Source: an uncultured Lachnospiraceae bacterium
Lineage (GTDB): Bacteria; Bacillota; Clostridia; Lachnospirales; Lachnospiraceae
DNA length: 64,000 bases
Assembly: GCA_946182825.1 (NCBI GenBank)
Contig: CAMGZH010000005.1
Coordinates: forward strand, 38,023-102,022
Reading direction: 5' to 3'
The notes under the pieces were generated by a model. The model worked only from the letters and a program-made list of their open reading frames with translations, searched no databases and was not told the origin of the DNA. Shown here one piece after another: positions 56,820-64,000 of this stretch (within the stretch, counting starts at the first letter, position 1; each line of letters opens with the position of its first letter). The translations under genes and the position numbers were made by a program.

Positions 56820-57929
56820 TTGGCTGATACAAATAAAAAAATCATTCTGACCGGAGACCGCCCCACAGGCAAACTCCATCTCGGTCATTACGTCGGCTCT
56901 CTCAGTCGCAGAGTCGAGCTTCAGAATTCCGGCAAATTCGATAAGATCAATATCCTGATCGCCGATGACCAGGCTCTTACCGACAACGCAGACAACCCGC
57001 AGAAGATCCGCGACAACATGATCGAAGTTGCCCTGGATTATCTTTCCGTCGGCATCGACCCGGGCAAGTCTACCATCTGTGTTCAGTCCGGCATTCCTGC
57101 TCTGCACGCTTTAACATTCTATTACATGAATCTGGTTACAACAGCCCGCCTGTCCCGTAACCCTACCGTCAAGTCCGAGATGGCCATGCGCGGTTTTGAT
57201 AACGAGGGACTGCCGGCCGGCTTTTTCACCTATCCGGTTTCACAGGCCGCCGATATCACTGCCTTCAAGGCAACCACCGTTCCTGCCGGCGAGGACCAGG
57301 AGCCGATGATCGAGCAGGCAAGAGAGATCGCCCGCAAGTTTAACAGCACCTACAAGCAGGATATTTTGATTGAGCCTGAGATCCTTTTACCGGACAACGC
57401 TACCCAGCTCCGGCTTCCGGGTATCGACGGTCAGGCAAAGATGAGCAAATCTCTGGGCAACTGTATCTTCTTATCCGACTCTGCCGAAGTCGTTAAAGAG
57501 AAGATCATGAAGAAGACCTACACCGATCCTACCCATCTGCAGATCACCGATCCGGGGCACGTAGAGGGCAACATGGTCTTCACCTATCTGGATGCTTTCT
57601 GCCGTGATGAGCAGTTTGCTGAGTACCTTCCGGATTACTCCTGCCTTGCCGAGATGAAAGAGCACTACCAGAAGGGTGGTCTCGGTGACGTTAAATGTAA
57701 AAAGTTCCTGATCAAAGTCCTTGAGGAAATGCTGGATCCAATCCGCCAGGAACGCGCTAAATGGGAGGCAAAGATCCCTGAGGTCTATGACATCTTAAAG
57801 CAGGGTACTGCCCGTGCCGTCGAAGACACGAACGAGACCTTGGAGCAGGTGCGCAGCGCAATGCGGATCAACTACTTCACCGACGACTCCATCATTTCCG
57901 ACTGGGAAAGCTGGATCAGCGGTAAATAA
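56820..57929 (+). CDS. trpS: Tryptophanyl-tRNA synthetase
   Basis: TTG start; LTGDRPTGKLHLGHYVGSL; KMSKSLGN. Confidence 0.96.
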   Translation: MADTNKKIILTGDRPTGKLHLGHYVGSLSRRVELQNSGKFDKINILIADDQALTDNADNPQKIRDNMIEVALDYLSVGIDPGKSTICVQSGIPALHALTFYYMNLVTTARLSRNPTVKSEMAMRGFDNEGLPAGFFTYPVSQAADITAFKATTVPAGEDQEPMIEQAREIARKFNSTYKQDILIEPEILLPDNATQLRLPGIDGQAKMSKSLGNCIFLSDSAEVVKEKIMKKTYTDPTHLQITDPGHVEGNMVFTYLDAFCRDEQFAEYLPDYSCLAEMKEHYQKGGLGDVKCKKFLIKVLEEMLDPIRQERAKWEAKIPEVYDILKQGTARAVEDTNETLEQVRSAMRINYFTDDSIISDWESWISGK

Positions 57930-57960
57930 ACAACGAAATGCCAGCGTTTAAAAACAGAAA

Positions 57961-58008
57961 AACTCCCCGGGGAGCACGCCACACCTGCTCTCTCGGGGAG
58001 TTCTTATT
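57961..58008 (+). terminator. Intrinsic terminator of trpS
   Basis: AACTCCCCG...CGGGGAGTT followed by CTTATT. Confidence 0.75.
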
Positions 58009-58067
58009 GGTTTTCCATTCGCTGAAGAATACCAACAACTTCCGGCAAACTCAACCGTCGTCAACTT

Positions 58068-60062
58068 TTATATTTTCTGTAAAACCATGGCAGAAACAGG
58101 TTCAACCACGATCTCATCTGTAACCGTGAGAGGGATATCATAGTGACTGCTGTTGGCATCACAAAGAATTTTAAAGCCACCCTCCGGCAATTCGATCTTA
58201 TTCTGATACTGGGATCCGTTATACACAATAAACAGATCCGGATACTCTTCAAACTTCGTCCGAACCACAAGAACGCCATCCGGAATTCCCACGCCTCCGC
58301 CACAGGAAAGTTTGAAATGAGAAGCCGCATCCTCTCCTTTATAGCAAAGCTGCGGAAGTCGTTTTCTAAGAGCGATCAGGCCACGGTAATAGCTGATCAG
58401 CTCCTCGTGGTCATACAATGCCTGCCAGTCAAGGCAGTTCTCTTCCACCGGCGCACAGTAGGAGTTATCATCACCGCCCTTGCTTCTTGCACCTTCTTCT
58501 CCTCCAAGGAAAAACGGTCTTCCCGGAGTCGTCATGTAAATAGCGGCACAGAGCCTGTTCTGACGAAGACGCATCTCCTCCGGATCTCCCTTGGTATGAA
58601 GACGGGCAACCGCCGAAAGCTTATCCCAAAGCGTGAAATTGTCATGACAGGAAATATAGGAAATGACCTGTCCCGGGTTGTGTACCGGAGAATTCTCTCC
58701 ACCAAGGCAGGAAACATACGCATCTCGAAGAACACCGGCATCTGCCACGCCATCGGCAAATCCGCCTCTTTCACCAGCGAAAACAGATCCCTTGATGGCA
58801 TCGCGGATCTCGTCATGGAACATGCCCACTCTTTTATCGAGAAATTTCATATGTTCCTTATCGGAGCCTACGCAATTCTTCTCCATATGCGTGCCGGCCG
58901 CTCCCCAGGGTTCACCGTAGACAAGCTTCTCACCCGGTCCATAGATGCCGTCCAGACTCTGCTGAACATCGCTCATCAGATCCACATCCAGAAGTCCCAT
59001 AAGATCAAAACGGAAACCGTCAATATGGTATTCTCTCGCCCAATAAAGCACAGAATCCACAATGTACTTATGGCACATATTCATCTCACTGGCAATGTCG
59101 TTGCCACAACCGGAGCCATTGGACGCTTCCCCCTTCTCATTGATGCGGTAGAAATACCATGGAACCGAATGCTGTAGCGGCGTATCCATATGATAGGTGT
59201 GATTATAGACCACATCCATCACCACACGAAATCCCGCCTGGTGAAGAGCCATAACAGCCTGCTTCAACTCGGTAATACGGACCTGTCCGTCATAGGGGTT
59301 GGACGAGAACGATCCTTCCGGGACATTATAGTTCACCGGATCGTATCCCCAGTTATATGGCTCACCGGCGCTGCTGCCCTGCAAATGAAGCTTCGTCGCC
59401 TTGTCCTCATCCACACTTCCAAAGTCATAGATCGGCATCAGCTGTACATGGGTGATGCCCAGCCGCTTCAGATAGGAGATACCGGTAGGCCGGTTCGTAT
59501 CCTTGCTGAAAAGGCTTGTTCCCTCATCCGTAAACGCCAGATAGCGTCCCCGATGCTCCTCCGGAAAACCACCGGACTTATCCCAGGAAAAATCCTTCAC
59601 ATGAAGCTCGCAGATCACTGTCTCTTCACCGTGCGCTGGTGGTCTATCCTGATCAAATCCCTCCGGATCCGTCTTCCTGAGATCCACCACCATGCTTCGC
59701 TTTCCGTTAACGCCACAGGCCCTTGCATACGGATCTCCAAAGCAGTGTTTCTCTCCGTCGATCATCGCTGTAAAGTCATAGTACATACCATGAAGATTCC
59801 TGCAGCTCTTAATGTACCAGACGCCACTCTTACCATAACTCATAGGATAAACCGCATAAGGCTTATCCTCTTCACAGCCTTCCTCCTCCGGTGTACCAGC
59901 ATGATACACACGAAGCTTCACCCACTCAGCGCAGGGACTGTACAGTCGAAAGATCGTTCCCTGATCCGTCGCCTCTACACCCAGATTCCCATTGTAATCA
60001 TATTTACCAGCAAAAGAACTTCCAAGATAGAATTCCTTCCATTCCTGCGGTGTTCTAGCCAT
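58068..60062 (-). CDS. pulA: Type I pullulanase / glycogen debranching enzyme
   Basis: YNWGYDPVNYNVPEGSFSSNP; VVMDVVYNHTY; DGFRFDLMGL. Confidence 0.92.
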   Translation of the reverse strand: MARTPQEWKEFYLGSSFAGKYDYNGNLGVEATDQGTIFRLYSPCAEWVKLRVYHAGTPEEEGCEEDKPYAVYPMSYGKSGVWYIKSCRNLHGMYYDFTAMIDGEKHCFGDPYARACGVNGKRSMVVDLRKTDPEGFDQDRPPAHGEETVICELHVKDFSWDKSGGFPEEHRGRYLAFTDEGTSLFSKDTNRPTGISYLKRLGITHVQLMPIYDFGSVDEDKATKLHLQGSSAGEPYNWGYDPVNYNVPEGSFSSNPYDGQVRITELKQAVMALHQAGFRVVMDVVYNHTYHMDTPLQHSVPWYFYRINEKGEASNGSGCGNDIASEMNMCHKYIVDSVLYWAREYHIDGFRFDLMGLLDVDLMSDVQQSLDGIYGPGEKLVYGEPWGAAGTHMEKNCVGSDKEHMKFLDKRVGMFHDEIRDAIKGSVFAGERGGFADGVADAGVLRDAYVSCLGGENSPVHNPGQVISYISCHDNFTLWDKLSAVARLHTKGDPEEMRLRQNRLCAAIYMTTPGRPFFLGGEEGARSKGGDDNSYCAPVEENCLDWQALYDHEELISYYRGLIALRKRLPQLCYKGEDAASHFKLSCGGGVGIPDGVLVVRTKFEEYPDLFIVYNGSQYQNKIELPEGGFKILCDANSSHYDIPLTVTDEIVVEPVSAMVLQKI

Positions 60063-60087
60063 ATTCCCAAACTCCCTTACTATATTA

Positions 60088-60786
60088 TTATCCCCGTCTC
60101 ATTGCTTCATCCAGGATCACTTGTTCTTTCATAACCCAAACGAATCCAGAGGCCATGCGAATGGCTGCATCCTGAAAATGATTCCCCGGATTCATGACCA
60201 GAGTCGCATTGATCACATGCGGATCACGCTTCAGGAAAGCCAGTTGATCCCTGATCTTCTCTTCCACCTGACAGACAAGTTCATTCTTGGAACACTTCTC
60301 CCTGTCTCCCAGAGAAAGGTAGACTCTTCTGCAATTGCATTCATGAGTTTCGACATAATCGATCCAATTCGGATACCAAACAGAAGGTGATGCCGCAGCA
60401 ACACCAAAGAACATTTTGCTATTATAAGCGCACCATAGCGAAAACAGCCCCGCCAGAGAATATCCCCCCAGCACCAGACATTTATCTGCGATATGCTGGC
60501 GGTTCAAAACAGCGATCCTGTGCAGGATCCGCTCCATTTCACGCCGGGTCTCTTCTGCACCATGGCCAAAATCCCTCTTACCAAAAACTGCCGGTGTGAT
60601 CCATGGCGTCAGATCCATATTCCAATCCACACCTGTGAGCTTGATAAAGCAATAGTCCGTGTCCATAAGACCAGCCGAGATACTTCCCAGCTCCTTCGGA
60701 AATTCGGTTTCCTCCTGCTCATCCATGATCTGGATCAACCAATAACAGCTGGCGGGATCACCCACAATTTCATACTTCAATGCCAT
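60088..60786 (-). CDS. Alpha/beta hydrolase (esterase-like)
   Basis: LGGYSLAGLFSLWCAY (GxSxxG), MNPGNHF near C-terminus. Confidence 0.8.
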   Translation of the reverse strand: MALKYEIVGDPASCYWLIQIMDEQEETEFPKELGSISAGLMDTDYCFIKLTGVDWNMDLTPWITPAVFGKRDFGHGAEETRREMERILHRIAVLNRQHIADKCLVLGGYSLAGLFSLWCAYNSKMFFGVAAASPSVWYPNWIDYVETHECNCRRVYLSLGDREKCSKNELVCQVEEKIRDQLAFLKRDPHVINATLVMNPGNHFQDAAIRMASGFVWVMKEQVILDEAMRRG

Positions 60787-60893
60787 ACGCGTACATCCTT
60801 TGTTGTATTCATGTGTGTGCCACTAAGACTCATCCTGAGTCTCTTCTATCATACTACATTTTGACAAAATATGCTTAATGTTCTTAAAATAAG

Positions 60894-60922
60894 AAAAAGA
60901 GAGACGCTCGCCAGCGTCTCCC
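60894..60922 (-). terminator. Intrinsic terminator of DUF4250 gene
   Basis: Minus strand GGAGACGCTGGCGAGCGTCTCTC-TTTTTCTT. Confidence 0.8.
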
Positions 60923-60951
60923 TACATGATCAAGTCCCTGTCTTAACTTTA

Positions 60952-61155
60952 TTACAAGTTATTAAGCCGCTGTGCAATGCGGTCTAAAACCTCCTCCGGA
61001 ACTGTACGATCCTGATATAGATCAGACACCCGGCTCTCGGAATCCAAAAGTGCCGTTACATCAAGCCAACCGGCCTTATGAAATTCCTCATCAAAAATAC
61101 CAAACACATTCCGATCTGAAAGCAGATCCTTCAGTGGAAGTTCATCATACTGCAT
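60952..61155 (-). CDS. DUF4250-like small protein
   Basis: 67 aa; PLKDLLSDRNVFGIFDEEFHKAGWLD...VPEEVLDRIAQRLNNL. Confidence 0.75.
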   Translation of the reverse strand: MQYDELPLKDLLSDRNVFGIFDEEFHKAGWLDVTALLDSESRVSDLYQDRTVPEEVLDRIAQRLNNL

Positions 61156-61173
61156 GCTGCATATACTCCCGAA

Positions 61174-61731
61174 TTAGACTCTCTTCAGATAATCTCCTGT
61201 ACGAGTATCGATCTGAAGAACATCACCAGTGTTAACAAACAGAGGAACCTGAATCTCAGCACCGGTCTCAAGTGTAGCTGGCTTTGTTGCACCTGTAGCT
61301 GTGTTACCCTTAACACCCGGCTCAGTCTCAGTAACCTCAAGCTCTACGAACAGAGGAGGCTCAACTGCGAAAACATCACCCTGTACAGAGCAGATCTTAA
61401 CCATCTCATTCTCCTTAACGAACTTAAGGGAATCTCCGATATCTTCTGGAGGAAGAGCAACCTGATCGTAAGTCTCAGTATCCATGAAGTAGTAAAGGTC
61501 ACCATCATTGTAAAGATACTGCATATCCTTACGGTCTACTCTAGCCTGTGGGAACTTCTCTGTAGGACGGAAAGATGTCTCGATCACTCCACCGTTCTTA
61601 ACATCCTTAAGCTTAGTACGTACGAAAGCTGCACCCTTACCCGGCTTAACATGCTGGAACTCCAGAATCTGATAAACTCCATTCTCGTACTCGATTGTAA
61701 CGCCGTTCTTAAAATCACCGGCTGTAACCAT
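61174..61731 (-). CDS. efp: Elongation factor P
   Basis: [49 protein letters not shown]. Confidence 0.96.
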   Translation of the reverse strand: MVTAGDFKNGVTIEYENGVYQILEFQHVKPGKGAAFVRTKLKDVKNGGVIETSFRPTEKFPQARVDRKDMQYLYNDGDLYYFMDTETYDQVALPPEDIGDSLKFVKENEMVKICSVQGDVFAVEPPLFVELEVTETEPGVKGNTATGATKPATLETGAEIQVPLFVNTGDVLQIDTRTGDYLKRV

Positions 61732-61812
61732 AGGTTTTATCCTCCTTAAATACTTTCAAATTTCAAAAAATCACTTTTACTATTTTACATGATGCCTTGC
61801 ATGTTTGCAAGC

Positions 61813-61848
61813 AAAAAAATCCTTCCACCCATTCACGGGTGAAAGGAT
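61813..61848 (-). terminator. Intrinsic terminator after 125-aa ORF
   Basis: Minus strand ATCCTTTCACCCGTGAATGGGTGGAAGGATTTTTTT. Confidence 0.75.
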
Positions 61849-61862
61849 CTGTCTTATCTTCC

Positions 61863-62240
61863 TTATAAGGAGAAATCTTCTCCACCCCGAAGAGATACCT
61901 GACGATGCTCCCGAACCTCTCCAACGAAGGTCTGGTACTGCTGAAGAAGCTGGTCCTTCTGCATATCGCTGATCGCCTTCTTAAGATCAAGTGAGCGGAT
62001 ATCCGAATCAGCACCCTTCATCTCAAAAGTAGCATCCGGCCGATACTGATTGGCATAATCATAAGCACCGAAGGTCTGACTCGCGCGCTCTCTGGAATAT
62101 CTGGCAATGGAAGACTCCTCCTGCTGCTTCTCCTCCTGAGGTCTCTGAAGAAGCTCGGAACTGCCAACTGCCTTATCCGCAGCTCTGCTCTGTGAAATTG
62201 TAGGAATGCCCATACCCGGGCGAATGCCGGAAATATTCAT
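61863..62240 (-). CDS. Hypothetical protein
   Basis: 125-aa ORF MNISGIRPGMGIPTISQ with SD GGAGGT upstream and terminator downstream. Confidence 0.7.
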   Translation of the reverse strand: MNISGIRPGMGIPTISQSRAADKAVGSSELLQRPQEEKQQEESSIARYSRERASQTFGAYDYANQYRPDATFEMKGADSDIRSLDLKKAISDMQKDQLLQQYQTFVGEVREHRQVSLRGGEDFSL

Positions 62241-62326
62241 AGCTTACCTCCTACGGTCTACGCGTTCTCTCCCTGTGTTCTGATATATATATCGACCACA
62301 ATGTTCAAAAATTAACCCCATAAAGG

Positions 62327-62785
62327 TTATTTTTTGTCGAGCATCATTTTCTTCAGCTCATTCATAAAGGTATTCACATCCTTAAACTCCCTGTAAACAG
62401 AAGCAAAACGGACATACGCCACCGGATCTGTATCCCGGAGTCTTTCCATTACGATGGCACCGATCTCAATACTCGGAATCTCACGTTCTTCTCTTGAGAA
62501 GATCTCCGTCTCAACCTCATCCACAAGCTTTGTGATCTCCATTGCGGAAACTGGGCGTTTATGACAGGCGGAAAGAATACCTTTTTCAATCTTTGTGCGA
62601 TCGTACTGTTCACGCCCCATATCCTTTTTGATTACGATCAAAGGAATGGTCTCTACCTTTTCATAGGTTGTAAATCTCTTGTTACAATCATCGCAAAGAC
62701 GACGGCGACGGATGGATGCATTATCGTCTGCCGGTCTAGAGTCAATCACTCTTGTGTTGTCTGATCCACAATATGGACATTTCAT
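62327..62785 (-). CDS. nrdR: Transcriptional repressor NrdR
   Basis: MKCPYCGSDNTRVIDSRPADDNASIRRRRLCDDCNKRFTTYE. Confidence 0.96.
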   Translation of the reverse strand: MKCPYCGSDNTRVIDSRPADDNASIRRRRLCDDCNKRFTTYEKVETIPLIVIKKDMGREQYDRTKIEKGILSACHKRPVSAMEITKLVDEVETEIFSREEREIPSIEIGAIVMERLRDTDPVAYVRFASVYREFKDVNTFMNELKKMMLDKK

Positions 62786-62823
62786 GGTAGCTATCCCCCT
62801 TGTCTTTTCCCTGTAAAATCGTA

Positions 62824-63921
62824 CTAAACATTAAAGCGGAATGTAATAACATCTCCGTCATTTACAACGTATTCCTTACCCTGTAATCCAACCAGACCGG
62901 CTTCCTTAGCGCCCTGCATACCGCCATGCTCCACAAGGTCCGTATACTTAACCACCTCGGCGCAGATGAATCCACGTTCGAAATCAGTGTGAATCTTACC
63001 AGCCGCCTGAGGTGCCTTGGTTCCTTCCTTAATGGTCCATGCTCTAGTCTCATCCTCTCCCGTTGTAAGGAAAGAACAAAGACCCAGCAACTTATAGGAC
63101 GCCTTGATCAGCTTATCCAGACCGGACTCCTTCAATCCAAGGTCCTCTAAGAACATCATTCTCTCTTCGTCGTCAAGCTCAGAGATTTCCGCTTCCATTT
63201 CTGCGCATACAACAAAAACCTCTGCATTATGTCCGGCTGCATAATCACGTACCTTCTGAACGTAATCATTCTCCGCACCATCATTTGCCATATCATCCTC
63301 AGCCACATTGGCTGCATAGATTACCGGCTTGGATGTCAAAAGATCATAGGTATTAAAGATTGCCTCTTCCTCATCGTTGGCACACTCGTAGGCGCTTGCC
63401 ATATGCCCCTCTTCAAGGAACGGACGCAGCTTCTCAAGGAACTCTGCCTCCGGGCGGGCTGTCTTGTCATTTTTCGCCTGCTTTGCCACCTTGGCATAAC
63501 GGCGCTCCAAAATCTCCATATCGGAGAATAAAAGTTCAAGATTGATGGTCTCGATATCACGAATCGGATCAACGGATCCATCGACATGAATGACATTGGT
63601 ATCTTCAAAGCAACGAACAACATGAACAATGGCATCGCACTCACGGATATTCGCCAGGAACTGGTTACCTAATCCTTCTCCCTTGGACGCACCCTTTACC
63701 AGTCCCGCAATATCTACGAACTCGATCACTGCCGGGATCGTCTTCTTGGAATGGTGCATATCTGACAGTACCTTCAGACGCTCATCCGGAACAGAAACAA
63801 CGCCAACATTCGGATCAATGGTTGCGAATGGATAGTTTGCTGCCAGTGCTCCTGCCTTTGTGAGTGAATTAAATAAGGTTGATTTACCTACGTTTGGTAA
63901 ACCTACAATGCCTAGTTTCAT
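62824..63921 (-). CDS. ychF: Redox-regulated ATPase YchF
   Basis: MKLGIVGLPNVGKSTLFNSLTKAGALAANYPFATIDPNVG. Confidence 0.97.
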   Translation of the reverse strand: MKLGIVGLPNVGKSTLFNSLTKAGALAANYPFATIDPNVGVVSVPDERLKVLSDMHHSKKTIPAVIEFVDIAGLVKGASKGEGLGNQFLANIRECDAIVHVVRCFEDTNVIHVDGSVDPIRDIETINLELLFSDMEILERRYAKVAKQAKNDKTARPEAEFLEKLRPFLEEGHMASAYECANDEEEAIFNTYDLLTSKPVIYAANVAEDDMANDGAENDYVQKVRDYAAGHNAEVFVVCAEMEAEISELDDEERMMFLEDLGLKESGLDKLIKASYKLLGLCSFLTTGEDETRAWTIKEGTKAPQAAGKIHTDFERGFICAEVVKYTDLVEHGGMQGAKEAGLVGLQGKEYVVNDGDVITFRFNV

Positions 63922-64000
63922 AATATATTCATCTCCTTCATTTTTCCTTTATTTTACTGGCTTTCCGCGATTCATGGTTTTGACCGAGTACCACATCGAG

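Noticed and set aside
1-64000. CRISPR arrays, prophage, IS elements
   Set aside because: No periodic spacer-repeat pattern, phage structural genes or transposase-like ORFs seen in the window.

Overview
64-kb chromosomal window from a Clostridia genome, most likely Lachnospiraceae (my inference from gene content and style). It starts inside a minus-strand ATP-type PEP carboxykinase gene and ends just upstream of ychF. The content is mostly core metabolism and information processing: citrate synthase, threonine synthase, PPi-type PFK, argH, queH, a TetR-GH2-GT-like-MFS-GH36 glycoside cluster, nif3/trmK/rpoD/dnaG/dgt, a GH94-like phosphorylase, ilvE, aspS, hisS, trpS, pullulanase, efp, nrdR and ychF. 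Signalling genes include a CheY-like/CheX-like pair, two EAL proteins with degenerate GGDEF domains, a PilZ protein, and a hybrid kinase plus Hpt. RNA genes are RNase P RNA, tRNA-Thr(CGT), tRNA-Leu(CAG) and tRNA-Leu(AAG). I see no prophage, IS transposase or CRISPR array. The most interesting signals are: (1) a candidate C-rich-loop sRNA with its own promoter and terminator at about 49053-49161; (2) an AP2/degenerate-HNH/AP2 protein that looks like a domesticated homing endonuclease; (3) a NifU-like/GGGtGRT gene pair; (4) a tRNA-Leu with an A34 (AAG) anticodon; (5) a 120-bp GC-rich element with 13-bp inverted ends at 23956-24075; (6) a duplicated hairpin repeat at 4148-4552; (7) a putative galactoside locus with an unexplained GT-B-like gene. 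Coordinates, motifs and pairings were read by eye. No database or folding search was run.
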